The position numbers and the translations under genes were made by a program. Under the pieces are notes generated by a model that ran no database searches, was not told the origin of the DNA, and saw nothing but the letters and a program-made list of their open reading frames with translations. Of a stretch of 64,000 nucleotides of DNA, positions 17,874 through 27,244 are shown piece after piece; position 1 is the stretch's first letter; the number at the start of each line of letters is the position of its first letter. The stretch lies in contig NZ_WJWY01000006.1 in assembly GCF_010367435.1 (NCBI RefSeq), forward strand, positions 1-64,000. Direction: 5' to 3'. The stretch comes from Fusobacterium sp. IOR10. GTDB taxonomy: Bacteria > Fusobacteriota > Fusobacteriia > Fusobacteriales > Fusobacteriaceae.

Positions 17874-17911
17874 AAAATTAGATTAAAATTTTATAAAATT
17901 ATTATAAAAAT
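17871..17911. promoter_or_regulatory. Four phased direct repeats, OmpR/PhoB-type operator
   Basis: Nonamers ATTAAAATT (17871), ATTAAAATT (17882), TATAAAATT (17892) and TATAAAAAT (17903) recur every 10-11 bp, the spacing used by OmpR-family dimers. They lie between the leftward envelope locus and the rightward two-component system that encodes an OmpR-type regulator, and touch the -35 regions of both promoters. Confidence 0.5.
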
Positions 17912-17913
17912 AT

Positions 17914-17942
17914 TAATGTAATTTTAATAATAGTGTTATAAT
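17914..17942 (+). promoter_or_regulatory. Promoter of the two-component system
   Basis: A perfect TATAAT at 17937-17942 lies about 31 bases before the response-regulator ATG. The hexamer 17 bp upstream (TAATGT) is a weak -35 directly beside the phased repeats, consistent with autoactivation. Confidence 0.5.
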
Positions 17943-17973
17943 ATTTATTATATTTATTTAAAGGAAGTGACAC

Positions 17974-18645
17974 ATGAAAAAAATACTTATAATTGAGGAT
18001 AATGAAAAAATAAGAAAATTATTAAAGATGGAATTAATTCATGAGGAATATTTAGTTGATTTAGCTGAAGATGGTGAGATAGGAATTAAAAAATTTAAAG
18101 AGGGTAATTTTGATTTGATTCTTTTGGATTTAATGCTTCCTAAATATTCAGGGGAAGAGATTTGTAAAATAATAAGAAAGATATCAAACATACCTATAAT
18201 AATTTTAACAGCAAAGGATCAAATATTAAATAAAATAGAACTTTTGGATATGGGAGCTGACGACTATTTAACAAAGCCCTTTAATATTCAGGAACTATTT
18301 GCAAGAATGAGGGTTATATTTAGAAATAAAAAGGATTTTTATTCAAGTAATTTTATTAAGTATAATGATCTTAAAATTCACAGTGAAAAAAAGGTTCTTT
18401 ACATTGATGAAAAGGAAATTAAACTAACAAAGACAGAATATAATCTAATGTATACGTTAATATTAAATAAAGAAATTGTTCTATCTAGAGAAAAACTAAT
18501 AGAAGATGTTTGGGGCTGGGATTTTCAAGGGGATAATAAAATTATAGATGTATATATAAATGCCCTTAGGAAAAAGATAGAAACAAAGGAAAAAAAATAC
18601 ATTAAAACTGTAAGGGGATTTGGATATATCTTAAAATGTAACTAG
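17974..18645 (+). CDS. OmpR/PhoB-family response regulator
   Basis: This 223-residue protein has a receiver domain (1-118) with the acidic pair E8/D9, phospho-acceptor D52 (LILLDLMLP), T80-region ILTAKD and K101 (LTKPF). A winged-helix DNA-binding domain follows (about 125-222) with LTKTEYNLMYTLILNKEIVLSREKLIEDVWG. All catalytic positions are intact. The partner kinase begins 15 bases downstream. The likely targets are its own promoter and the divergent lipid A locus, because phased repeats lie between them; that is inference. Confidence 0.93.
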   Translation: MKKILIIEDNEKIRKLLKMELIHEEYLVDLAEDGEIGIKKFKEGNFDLILLDLMLPKYSGEEICKIIRKISNIPIIILTAKDQILNKIELLDMGADDYLTKPFNIQELFARMRVIFRNKKDFYSSNFIKYNDLKIHSEKKVLYIDEKEIKLTKTEYNLMYTLILNKEIVLSREKLIEDVWGWDFQGDNKIIDVYINALRKKIETKEKKYIKTVRGFGYILKCN

Positions 18646-18660
18646 ATTTAAAGGAGGAGT

Positions 18661-20112
18661 ATGAAATATATTTCAAAGGAACTAAGTAAAAATTATAAAA
18701 AAATAATAGTGATATTTTGTATATCATACATAGGTATAATTTCCTTTTATAGCTCATATATGTATAAAAATACAAAGAATCAAATAAGATCAATTGAGAC
18801 CTTTGTAAACTATGAATTTTTAGATTTTCAACAGGAAATTGCTTTTTTAGGGGAAAACCCTAAAACCTTTTTCAAAGAAGCTTTAGATGAAAGTCCTAAA
18901 CCAGATAGAACCATAATTAATTTAGAATACCAAGGTAAAAATTATTTTTATGTACCAAGAAAATTAATAAAAAATAGAAAAAATTCAAAAAATCAAGATG
19001 AAGATCTTTTGAAGTCAGAATTATTAGAAGAGATATTAAGTGGCTTTGATAAAATGAATTTATCAAATGACATTAGAAATTACAGTGGATATAGATATAA
19101 AATTTTATATAAAGAAGTAAATGTAAAGGGAATGAGTCCGATAAAATTAAAGGTTATAAAGGATATGTCAAAGGAATATGAAAGGTTGGCACTTCTTAGT
19201 TTATTTTCCCTAGTTTGGATAGTTCTAACAATATTAATAGCTAGGAATATAACTAAGAAATTTTATGTGAAATTTTCAAATTCCATTGAAGATTTGGATA
19301 ATTCAACAAATAATATAAACTTAAATTCCCTAGAACTTAAGGACAAAGAACTTGATCAAAAGCTTAACTTTAAAAATGAATTTGAAGAATTTAATTTAAT
19401 AAAAAGATCCTATATTGATATGGTGAAAAGATTGAAACTACAAATGGATTCCCAAATAGACTTTGTAAATAATGCTTCCCATGAATTAAAAACACCTCTT
19501 TTTATAATCAGTGGTTATGTTGATATGATAAAAAGATGGGGTATTGATGATAAAAAGATAGTTTTAGAAGCCTTAACTTCAATTGAAGAAGAAAATAAAA
19601 ATATGATATCCCTAGTTGAAAAACTTTTATTTTTAGCAAAGGATAAGGAGCTCAATAAAAATTATTATGAAGATATTGATCTTGAAGAGGAGATGAAACA
19701 TACAGTAAACAATTTAAAAGTTTTATACCCAGACCAAGAAATAAAACTTTATTTGGATAAAAATTTACATTTAATATTTTCTGATAAGGCCCTGTTAAAT
19801 CAATTGATTTTAAATTTACTAGAAAATGCTATAAAATATGGAGAAAATAATCTGATAGAGGTTTTTCTTACTTTTGAAGATAATTATATTATAAAAATAA
19901 GAGATCATGGAATAGGAATATCTGAAGAGAATATAAGCCTTATATTTGATAAATTCTATAGGGTGGATAAGTCTAGAAGTAAAAGTATGGGAGGACATGG
20001 ATTAGGTCTAACTATAGTAAAGGATATTGTTGATTTTTTAAAGGGAGAAATAATTATTACCAGTGAAGTTGGAAAATTTACAGAGGTTAAATTAATAATT
20101 CCAAGGGGATAA
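18661..20112 (+). CDS. Membrane sensor histidine kinase
   Basis: This 483-residue partner of the preceding regulator has membrane helices at about residues 14-34 and 177-196 enclosing a periplasmic sensor region of about 140 residues. A HAMP-like linker follows. The HisKA box is NNASHELKTPLF with phospho-acceptor H274. The ATP-binding domain has the N box (LLENAIKYGEN), G1 (RDHGIGI), F box (IFDKFYRVDKS) and G2 (GGHGLGLTIV). GGAGG precedes the ATG. The ligand is unknown; envelope stress or cationic peptides would suit the neighbouring lipid A genes (inference). Confidence 0.93.
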   Translation: MKYISKELSKNYKKIIVIFCISYIGIISFYSSYMYKNTKNQIRSIETFVNYEFLDFQQEIAFLGENPKTFFKEALDESPKPDRTIINLEYQGKNYFYVPRKLIKNRKNSKNQDEDLLKSELLEEILSGFDKMNLSNDIRNYSGYRYKILYKEVNVKGMSPIKLKVIKDMSKEYERLALLSLFSLVWIVLTILIARNITKKFYVKFSNSIEDLDNSTNNINLNSLELKDKELDQKLNFKNEFEEFNLIKRSYIDMVKRLKLQMDSQIDFVNNASHELKTPLFIISGYVDMIKRWGIDDKKIVLEALTSIEEENKNMISLVEKLLFLAKDKELNKNYYEDIDLEEEMKHTVNNLKVLYPDQEIKLYLDKNLHLIFSDKALLNQLILNLLENAIKYGENNLIEVFLTFEDNYIIKIRDHGIGISEENISLIFDKFYRVDKSRSKSMGGHGLGLTIVKDIVDFLKGEIIITSEVGKFTEVKLIIPRG

Positions 20113-20143
20113 AAAAAGGTGTTGATAATTCAACACCTTTTTA
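20112..20143. terminator. Bidirectional terminator after the kinase and his operon
   Basis: An 8-bp stem, GGTGTTGA/TCAACACC, with a TAAT loop is flanked by an A-run and a T-run. It serves the rightward kinase gene and the leftward histidine operon. Confidence 0.92.
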
Positions 20144-20144
20144 T

Positions 20145-20957
20145 TTATATTTCTATAAATGTTACCTTTCTATTTTTAAATTGTGCAATATGTTTAAAAC
20201 CAATGTTTTTTAGGATGTTAATACCCTCTTTAAAATCTCTACATAAATCATTTGCACTATGTGCATCTGAACCTAAGGTTATAATTTTTCCACCTAATTG
20301 AAAATATCTTTTTAATATATCTCTGTTAGGATGCATTTCTCCTAGGTTATATCTTAACCCAGATGTGTTTAGTTCAATACCCTTTCCCCTTTGTATAATT
20401 AAATTTAAAATATTATCTATAGCTTCTTTAAAATCTAAATATTCTATTTTTTTATTTGGGAAATTCCCATATCTAACTATTGCATCTAAATGTCCATAAA
20501 CATCAAAATTATCATAGTTCTCAATGGATTTTTCAATAGTTTTAAAATAGCTTTTATAGCTTTCCTCTTGAGTTTTTCCCTTAAAGAAATCCCCATTATA
20601 AAAATCAAGTCCCTCACATGAGTGAATGGAACAGATTACAAAATCAAAGGGATAAGATTTTATAAACTTATCCAATCTTTCATTTAAATGTGTTTGATAA
20701 CCTATTTCAACTCCCAATAAAATATCAATATTAGGAAAAATATTTCTTAAATTTTCAAGTTTTTTCATATAATCAACATAATCTATTTCATATAAAAATA
20801 TTTCCTCAGGACTGTCAAAATCAACATGATCTGTGAATATTACTTCTTTTAAACCTAGATCAATAGCTCTTTTAATAATATCAATCATTTTAGAATTTGA
20901 ATCAGGGGAAAATTCTGTGTGAACATGGCTATCTATAATTAAATTTGTATTGTTCAA
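20145..20957 (-). CDS. hisJ: Histidinol-phosphatase, PHP family
   Basis: This 270-residue enzyme dephosphorylates histidinol phosphate. It is a PHP metal-dependent phosphatase (HisJ/HisK type), with the N-terminal DSHVHTEFSPDS motif, FTDHVDF, a mid-protein SIHSCEG and YGHLDA, and the C-terminal GSDAHSANDL. The start is TTG, placed four bases after GGAGGTG. It is the last gene of the histidine operon and supplies the phosphatase that the separate HisB dehydratase lacks. Confidence 0.92.
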   Translation of the reverse strand: MNNTNLIIDSHVHTEFSPDSNSKMIDIIKRAIDLGLKEVIFTDHVDFDSPEEIFLYEIDYVDYMKKLENLRNIFPNIDILLGVEIGYQTHLNERLDKFIKSYPFDFVICSIHSCEGLDFYNGDFFKGKTQEESYKSYFKTIEKSIENYDNFDVYGHLDAIVRYGNFPNKKIEYLDFKEAIDNILNLIIQRGKGIELNTSGLRYNLGEMHPNRDILKRYFQLGGKIITLGSDAHSANDLCRDFKEGINILKNIGFKHIAQFKNRKVTFIEI

Positions 20958-20975
20958 AATTCACCTCCCTATACT

Positions 20976-21614
20976 TTACTTTCTTCTTTTTACAAGTTCT
21001 TTTTTTATATCTTCAATGGAAACACCTTGATTAATCATAAGAACTATAACATGGTAAACTAAGTCACTTATTTCATAAATCATTTCTTCCTTACTTTCAT
21101 TTTTAGAAGCTATAATGACCTCTGCTGATTCTTCACCAACTTTTTTTAGAATTTTATCTATTCCTTCTCTAAATAAATAATTTGTATAAGAACCTTCTCT
21201 TGGATTATTCTTTCTATCTGTGATACTTAAATATAATTCCTTTAGTACATCTTCATTATTTTGAAAATTTTCCTTCTTATCTTCATTTAATACTTCATTG
21301 AAAAAGCAAGAATAATTTCCAGTGTGGCAAGCAACTCCAACTTGTTCAACTTTAATTAAAATAGTGTCCTTATCACAGTCATAGTAAAATCCCTTTATTT
21401 TTTGGATATTTCCTGATGTTTCACCTTTTTTCCAAAGCTCTTGTCTACTTCTACTGTAGTAGTGAGCTATTTTTTTATTTAATGTTTTTTCAACTGCTTC
21501 TTTATTCATATAAGCAAGCATTAAAACCTTACCAGTATTTATATCTTGGGCTATTGCTGGAACAAGTCCCTTATCATCAAATTTAATTTCATTTATTACA
21601 TTATTAATATTCAC
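20976..21614 (-). CDS. hisIE: Bifunctional phosphoribosyl-AMP cyclohydrolase / phosphoribosyl-ATP pyrophosphatase
   Basis: This 212-residue fusion catalyses steps two and three of histidine synthesis. The HisI part (about 1-105) has [29 protein letters not shown] and a zinc cysteine/histidine segment ([11 protein letters not shown]). The HisE part (about 120-210) has GSYTNYLF and [14 protein letters not shown]. The start is GTG after AGGAGG. It lies between hisF and hisJ with short gaps. Confidence 0.95.
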   Translation of the reverse strand: MNINNVINEIKFDDKGLVPAIAQDINTGKVLMLAYMNKEAVEKTLNKKIAHYYSRSRQELWKKGETSGNIQKIKGFYYDCDKDTILIKVEQVGVACHTGNYSCFFNEVLNEDKKENFQNNEDVLKELYLSITDRKNNPREGSYTNYLFREGIDKILKKVGEESAEVIIASKNESKEEMIYEISDLVYHVIVLMINQGVSIEDIKKELVKRRK

Positions 21615-21623
21615 GTTGACCTC

Positions 21624-22382
21624 CTAAAGTCTAATTTCTATTTTTTTATTTTTCAAATATTTTTTAAGATCTCTTATTTTAATTTCCCCAAAATGAAATA
21701 CTGATGCTGCAAGTAAACCATCAACATTGGCATATTCCACAGCTTCATAAAAATTTTCCATATTACCAGCACCACCAGATGCAATTACTGGAACATTTAC
21801 TGCAGCAGTTATTTTTTTCAGTAGTTCAATATCATATCCACTTTTCATACCATCTTCATCAATACTATTTACAACTATTTCCCCTGCTCCAAGTTCTACA
21901 CCTTTCACAGCCCACTGTATAGCATCTAAGCCAGTGTTTTCTCTTCCACCTTTAACATATACATCCCAAGAGCCAACATTGTTTTTCTTAGCATCTATGG
22001 ATAGTACAACACACTGGGCACCAAACTTTAAAGAGGCCTCTTTAATTAATTGTGGATTTCTAACAGCTGCAGAGTTAACAGAAACCTTATCTGCACCCTT
22101 TCTTAAAATACTTGTGAAATCATCAATTGAAGAAACTCCTCCTCCCACAGAAAAGGGAATATTTATATTCTTTGCAACCTTTGCAACAAATTCAAGGGAA
22201 GTTTTTCTTTCTTCATTTGAAGCAGTAATATCATAAAATACAAGCTCATCAGCACCACAATCACTGTAGTATTTACCAAGACTTTCAGGGCTGTCAACAT
22301 CCATTAAATTTTCAAATTTAACACCTTTAACCACCCTTCCATTTTTTACATCTAAACATGGTATTATTCTTTTTGCAAGCAT
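21624..22382 (-). CDS. hisF: Imidazole glycerol phosphate synthase, cyclase subunit
   Basis: This 252-residue TIM barrel forms imidazole glycerol phosphate from PRFAR and ammonia delivered by HisH. It begins with the textbook [20 protein letters not shown] containing catalytic Asp, and has [13 protein letters not shown] with the second catalytic Asp and VIASGGAGN for phosphate binding. Its start lies within the last 19 bases of hisA, so the two are coupled. Confidence 0.97.
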   Translation of the reverse strand: MLAKRIIPCLDVKNGRVVKGVKFENLMDVDSPESLGKYYSDCGADELVFYDITASNEERKTSLEFVAKVAKNINIPFSVGGGVSSIDDFTSILRKGADKVSVNSAAVRNPQLIKEASLKFGAQCVVLSIDAKKNNVGSWDVYVKGGRENTGLDAIQWAVKGVELGAGEIVVNSIDEDGMKSGYDIELLKKITAAVNVPVIASGGAGNMENFYEAVEYANVDGLLAASVFHFGEIKIRDLKKYLKNKKIEIRL

Positions 22383-23083
22383 TCTATCACATCCTTTAAT
22401 TTTAAATTTTCATTATAAAGAGCCTTTCCAATTATTGCTCCATAAAGATTCATTTTATTTAGTCTTTTAATGTCATCCATGGAAGTAACCCCACCTGAAG
22501 CAATTATGTTTAGGGAAGTTTTTTTAGACAATTCTTCATATATTTCAAAGTTAGGTCCTTGAAGCATTCCATCTTTGGATATATCTGTATAAACTATAGT
22601 TTTAACACCTATTTTTTCAAGTTCAAGGCATAGATCCAAAGAGTTTACCTCACTTATAACTTCCCATCCCCTAAGGGCTACCTTTCCATTTTTAGCATCT
22701 ATGGAAACCACTATTTTTTCCTTGTACTTTGAAACTAATTTTTTTAATAATTCTTTATTTTCAATTGCAATGGTACCTACAATTACCCGTTCAACTCCAG
22801 TTTCAAGTAGTTCTTCAACTCTTTTTTCAGATCTGATTCCCCCTCCAACTTGTACAGGTAATCCTATGTTCTTTGCTATTTTTTCTATTGACTTTCTATT
22901 GACAATTTCTTCATTTCTAGCACCATCTAAATCAACTAAATGTAAGAATGTTCCCCCTTGTTCTTTCCATTTAACAGCCATATCAAAGGGATCATGAGAA
23001 TATACATTAATTTTATTAAAATCCCCTTGGGAAAGTCTCACACTGTTATTATTTTTTATATCAATAGCAGGAAATATTATCAT
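22364..23083 (-). CDS. hisA: ProFAR isomerase
   Basis: This 239-residue TIM-barrel isomerase begins [21 protein letters not shown], with the catalytic Asp in AIDIKN. It continues with [21 protein letters not shown] and [10 protein letters not shown] containing the second Asp, and ASGGVTS for phosphate. It overlaps hisH by four bases and hisF by 19. Length and motifs are standard. Confidence 0.97.
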   Translation of the reverse strand: MIIFPAIDIKNNNSVRLSQGDFNKINVYSHDPFDMAVKWKEQGGTFLHLVDLDGARNEEIVNRKSIEKIAKNIGLPVQVGGGIRSEKRVEELLETGVERVIVGTIAIENKELLKKLVSKYKEKIVVSIDAKNGKVALRGWEVISEVNSLDLCLELEKIGVKTIVYTDISKDGMLQGPNFEIYEELSKKTSLNIIASGGVTSMDDIKRLNKMNLYGAIIGKALYNENLKLKDVIECLQKE

Positions 23084-23682
23084 TTTATCATCTCCCCATA
23101 TGCTCTCAATATATTAAATCCCACATCTGAGCTTTTTTCAGGGTGAAATTGAATTCCATAGACATTATTATTTCTAACTATAGCTGGAATTTTTTCCCCG
23201 TATTTAGCATATGCAATAAGTTCTTCATTGGAAGAATTAACATAGTATGAATGTACAAAATAAACATAGTCATCTTCCTTTATATATTTTAAGATTTCAT
23301 CATTTTTATTAAATTTAAGATTGTTCCATCCCATGTGAGGGATTTTAAAATCTATCTCAAGTTTTTCAACACTTCCCTTAATAATACCAAGTCCCTCATA
23401 TTCACCATTTTCATAACTTTTTTCATAAAGAAGCTGCATTCCCAAGCATATTCCCATTAAAAATTTTCCCTTTTCCACATGTTCTTTAATAATTGGAATT
23501 AAATTTGTCTCATGTAATGCCTTTATTGCATCTCTAAATGCACCTACTCCAGGTAGAATAAGGGAAGTAGCAGCAGCTATTTCATCTTTATCACTTGAAA
23601 TTTTAGTTTCTATTCCAAGTTTTTCAAAAGCTGTGTACACAGATTCTAGGTTACCTAATCCATAATCAATTATAATATTCAA
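23080..23682 (-). CDS. hisH: Imidazole glycerol phosphate synthase, glutaminase subunit
   Basis: This 200-residue class I glutamine amidotransferase provides ammonia to HisF. It starts IIIDYGLGNLESV. The catalytic cysteine is in GICLGMQLLYE, the oxyanion segment is LPGVGAFRDA, and His-Glu of the triad are in GIQFHPEKSS. It directly follows hisB and overlaps hisA. Confidence 0.97.
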   Translation of the reverse strand: MNIIIDYGLGNLESVYTAFEKLGIETKISSDKDEIAAATSLILPGVGAFRDAIKALHETNLIPIIKEHVEKGKFLMGICLGMQLLYEKSYENGEYEGLGIIKGSVEKLEIDFKIPHMGWNNLKFNKNDEILKYIKEDDYVYFVHSYYVNSSNEELIAYAKYGEKIPAIVRNNNVYGIQFHPEKSSDVGFNILRAYGEMIK

Positions 23683-24261
23683 CTATAAAACCCCCTTTGA
23701 TGAAGATATTTTATCAGATATAACTTCCATTCCTTCATTTAAGGCCCTTGCAAAGGCTTTAAAGATCCCTTCTATTTTATGATGGTCATTTTCCCCGTAT
23801 AAAACATTAATATGAAGAGTTATTCCAGCTTTTCCAATAAATGCTCTAAAAAATTCTTTAAAATTTTCACTGGCCATTGTTCCAATTTTTTCATTTTTAA
23901 AATCAGCATTAAATACTAAATATGGACGATTACTTATGTCTAGTACCACGTGACTTAAGGATTCATCCATGGGAATATAAATACTTGCATATCTTCTAAT
24001 TCTCCTTTTATCCCCTAGAGCTTTATTAAAAGCTTCCCCTAGAGCTATTCCAATATCTTCAACTGTATGATGGTCATCAACATATAAATCCCCTGTACAT
24101 TTTACTTCCATATCAAAGGAACCATGGAAAGCCATTAAAGTAAGCATATGATCTAAAAATCCTATACCTGTATCTATGGTGCTTTTTCCACTTCCATCTA
24201 AGTCAATGTCCACAAGAATATCTGTTTCTAAAGTTTTTCTTTCTATTCTAGATTTTCTCAT
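23683..24261 (-). CDS. hisB: Imidazoleglycerol-phosphate dehydratase
   Basis: This 192-residue monofunctional dehydratase shows the manganese-binding histidine clusters [22 protein letters not shown] and [15 protein letters not shown], plus [10 protein letters not shown]. It lacks the phosphatase domain of the enterobacterial fusion, which is why hisJ is present. Its start overlaps the end of hisC by 14 bases and has an AAAGGAG site. Confidence 0.97.
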   Translation of the reverse strand: MRKSRIERKTLETDILVDIDLDGSGKSTIDTGIGFLDHMLTLMAFHGSFDMEVKCTGDLYVDDHHTVEDIGIALGEAFNKALGDKRRIRRYASIYIPMDESLSHVVLDISNRPYLVFNADFKNEKIGTMASENFKEFFRAFIGKAGITLHINVLYGENDHHKIEGIFKAFARALNEGMEVISDKISSSKGVL

Positions 24262-25300
24262 ATTTTATTATCTCCTTTAAGTTTTCAATAAAAATCCTAT
24301 TTTCATTTTTATTTCCCACAGAAACTCTATAATAACCTTCAAGGTCTTCTTTGAACTTTCTTATTAATATTCCCTTATGTGCCAGTTTCCCATATAAATT
24401 TTCTATATTTGAATTAAAAAATATAAAATTTCCAGAGGAATCATATGCTTTAATTTTCATTTTTATTAACTGGGAATATAAAAATTTTCTTTCTTTTTTA
24501 ACCTCTTTAACATAATCAAAAATTTTATTTTTATTTTTAAAAGCCTGTACTCCTATGTATTGGGTAATTGAGTTTAAATTATATGGAGATTTAACCCTGT
24601 TAATTATTTCAATTATATCAGTATTAGCTCCCATATACCCAAGTCTAATTCCTGCAAGTCCCAAGGCTTTAGATAAGGTTCTTAAAACAATTAATCTATC
24701 ATAGTTGAAAATTTCATTTATCATTGAACCTTGTGCAAATTCAATGTATGCCTCGTCAACTACTATAATTGCACTAGTATTTTCAATAAGTTTTTGTATA
24801 TCTTTTTTAGTCATTAAATATCCTGTTGGATTGTTGGGATTACAGATAATTATTATTTTAGGATTAATTTCATTTGCCCTGTCTATTAATTTATCAACAT
24901 CAATTGAAAAATCTTTATTGCACTGGACACCAACAAATTTAGTTGAATATATTTGAGCAAATATTGAATACATACTAAATGATGGAGTTGGACTTAGAAT
25001 AATTTCATCTTTATCAACAAATGTCTTTATAACAAGCTCTATCATTTCACTAGAACCATTTCCAACTATAATATTTTCCTTTGGAATATTTACATATTTA
25101 CTTATTTCACTTTTTAGAAGGGAAGCCTCGTCATCTGGGTAATAATTTAAATTAAAGTCTTTGTTAAATATTAACCCCTCTTTAATTACATTCTCTAATA
25201 AAATATTTTTACCTTCATTTGCATCAAGTTTCACAGTAAAAGGCAGATCACATGCTTTATAAGCATTTAAATTTTTTATGCTTTTTTTTATCATTTCCAT
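24248..25300 (-). CDS. hisC: Histidinol-phosphate aminotransferase
   Basis: This is a PLP aminotransferase of about 350 residues. It shows KLDANEGKN near the N-terminus, [32 protein letters not shown] and the PLP lysine motif [16 protein letters not shown]. The open frame continues upstream to 25330, but GGAGG lies six bases before ATG 25300, and this start avoids overlap with hisD. It is the fourth gene of the operon. Confidence 0.95.
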   Translation of the reverse strand: MEMIKKSIKNLNAYKACDLPFTVKLDANEGKNILLENVIKEGLIFNKDFNLNYYPDDEASLLKSEISKYVNIPKENIIVGNGSSEMIELVIKTFVDKDEIILSPTPSFSMYSIFAQIYSTKFVGVQCNKDFSIDVDKLIDRANEINPKIIIICNPNNPTGYLMTKKDIQKLIENTSAIIVVDEAYIEFAQGSMINEIFNYDRLIVLRTLSKALGLAGIRLGYMGANTDIIEIINRVKSPYNLNSITQYIGVQAFKNKNKIFDYVKEVKKERKFLYSQLIKMKIKAYDSSGNFIFFNSNIENLYGKLAHKGILIRKFKEDLEGYYRVSVGNKNENRIFIENLKEIIKYEKI

Positions 25301-25319
25301 AGTTGTCCTCCAATTTAAA

Positions 25320-26603
25320 TTAATCTTCAACTCTCACCTGTATAGAATTTGCATGGGCAGTTAGCCCTTCTTCATTGGCAAGGGTTATTATGGAATTTTT
25401 AGCTTTCATAAGAGCTTTTTTGCTGTAATAGATTAAAGAAGTTTTCTTTATAAAATCATCAACTCCCAAGGGTGAAGAAAATTTAGCTGTTGAACTAGTT
25501 GGAAGAATATGATTAGTTCCTGCAAAATAATCTCCCACTGGTTCAGGGGAAAACTCACCTAGAAAGATAGCCCCTGCATTTTTAATTTTCTCATATATTT
25601 CAAAGGGATTCTTTGTAAGTATTTCCAAATGTTCAGGGGCAACTTCATTGGCAATATTTATAGATTCATTTAAGGAATCTGTTAATATTATAGCCCCATA
25701 GTTATTAAGGGATTTTTCAATTGTTTCCTTTCTTTCAAGAAGGGGAACTTGTCTCTCTAACTCTTTAATTACTTTTTCAGGTAAAGTTTTTGAATCTGTT
25801 ATAAGTATTGAAGCTGCCATTTCATCATGTTCTGCTTGGGATATTAAATCAGCTGCGATATATTTAGGATTTGCTAGTTCATCTGCAATTATTAAAATTT
25901 CACTAGGTCCTGCTACCATATCTATTCCCACATAACCTGAAACTCTTTTTTTAGCCATTGCAACATAAATGTTTCCAGGGCCAACTATTTTAGATACCTT
26001 AGGTATGCTCTCTGTTCCATAGGTTAAAGCTCCTATTCCATGGGCTCCACCAACCTTATAAATTTTATCAACTCCAGAAATAAAAGCTGCAACAAGAATG
26101 GAATCTTTAATTTTTCCCTCTTTATTTGGAGGAGTTATCATTATTATTTCTTCAACCCCTGCAATTTTAGCTGGAACAGCGTTCATTAGAACTGTAGATG
26201 GATATGATGCACTTCCCCCTGGAACATATATTCCAACTTTTTCTATAGGTCTAACAAGTTGTCCAAGGATTATATCTTCATTGTCAGAGGATGTGTAGGA
26301 TTTTTTAATTTGTTTTTTATGATACTTTTCAATATTTTCCCTTGCTTGAATAAGACTATTTTTCAAATTCTTATCTATATTTTTTAAGGCATTGTCTATT
26401 TCTTCCTTGGATACTAATAAATCTTCAATTAAAACCTTATCAAATTTTAAAGTATAATGGATTAAGGCCTCATCTTTTCTTTCTCTAACATCTGATAAAA
26501 TTTCTCCAACAGCTTTATTTATATCTTCATATTCAAATTGACTTCTATCTAAAAGGCTTTGTAAAAAAGTTTTTTCCCTTTTAGAATCTATGATTTTTAT
26601 CAT
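25320..26603 (-). CDS. hisD: Histidinol dehydrogenase
   Basis: This 427-residue zinc enzyme catalyses the last two steps, histidinol to histidine. Family motifs include the VGIYVPGGSASYPSTVLMNAVPA stretch (IYVPGG core), KVGGAHGIGALTYGT, GPGNIYVAMAKK, DMVAGPSEILIIADE and the catalytic and zinc region SQAEHDEMA, with NHILPTSSTAKF near the end. It is complete and of normal length. Confidence 0.97.
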   Translation of the reverse strand: MIKIIDSKREKTFLQSLLDRSQFEYEDINKAVGEILSDVRERKDEALIHYTLKFDKVLIEDLLVSKEEIDNALKNIDKNLKNSLIQARENIEKYHKKQIKKSYTSSDNEDIILGQLVRPIEKVGIYVPGGSASYPSTVLMNAVPAKIAGVEEIIMITPPNKEGKIKDSILVAAFISGVDKIYKVGGAHGIGALTYGTESIPKVSKIVGPGNIYVAMAKKRVSGYVGIDMVAGPSEILIIADELANPKYIAADLISQAEHDEMAASILITDSKTLPEKVIKELERQVPLLERKETIEKSLNNYGAIILTDSLNESINIANEVAPEHLEILTKNPFEIYEKIKNAGAIFLGEFSPEPVGDYFAGTNHILPTSSTAKFSSPLGVDDFIKKTSLIYYSKKALMKAKNSIITLANEEGLTAHANSIQVRVED

Positions 26604-26615
26604 GATAACCTCCCA

Positions 26616-27242
26616 TTATAAATTGTTTTCTAATAATTTTGTAATATTTTGTATTCGATCATACTGGAATCTATAACTTATTCTATTACATATAAGCCTT
26701 GCACTAATGTTAAACATGTCCTCTATTACCTCAAGGCCATTTGCCTTTAAAGTATCCCCTGTTTCAACTAGATCAACTATAACATCAGATAATTTAACTA
26801 GAGGAGCTAGCTCAACTGATCCATTAAGTTTGATTATTTCAATTTTCTGTTGTTTTTCTTTAAAGTATTTTTTTGATATTTCTGGGTATTTAGTGGCAAC
26901 CTTTAAAGTGTCATCCTTTTTATAAATATTTTGTCCCTTTATGCTAGCTATGGAAAATTTACATTTTCCAAATCCCAAGTCTAAAATTTCATATATATCT
27001 GTGTCATTTTCCAAGATAACATCTTTACCAACTATACCTAAATCAGCAACTCCCTTTTCAACATATGTAACAACATCAGATGGTTTAACATATATATAGT
27101 CAATTTTATTTTTTTCATCTTTAAAAATTAATTTTCTTGAATCTAAGTCTATGGAATCTCCTAAACCTATTTTTTTAAGAATCTTATATGCTTGTTTCCC
27201 AAGTCTTCCCTTTGCAAGTGCTATTGTTATTGTATTGTCCAA
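26616..27242 (-). CDS. hisG: ATP phosphoribosyltransferase, short form catalytic subunit
   Basis: This 208-residue enzyme performs the first committed step, ATP plus PRPP to phosphoribosyl-ATP. Motifs are ALAKGRLG, DLGIVGKDVILE, GKCKFSIA and the PRPP loop region VDLVETGDTLKANGLEV. The C-terminal feedback domain of the long form is missing, so it should need HisZ, encoded just upstream, for activity and for histidine inhibition. Confidence 0.97.
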   Translation of the reverse strand: MDNTITIALAKGRLGKQAYKILKKIGLGDSIDLDSRKLIFKDEKNKIDYIYVKPSDVVTYVEKGVADLGIVGKDVILENDTDIYEILDLGFGKCKFSIASIKGQNIYKKDDTLKVATKYPEISKKYFKEKQQKIEIIKLNGSVELAPLVKLSDVIVDLVETGDTLKANGLEVIEDMFNISARLICNRISYRFQYDRIQNITKLLENNL

Positions 27243-27244
27243 TG

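Noticed and set aside
21704-21922. Histidine- and glutamine-rich 72-codon frame on the plus strand
   Set aside because: It is antisense to hisF and has no ribosome site. The composition reflects the complement of hisF codons.
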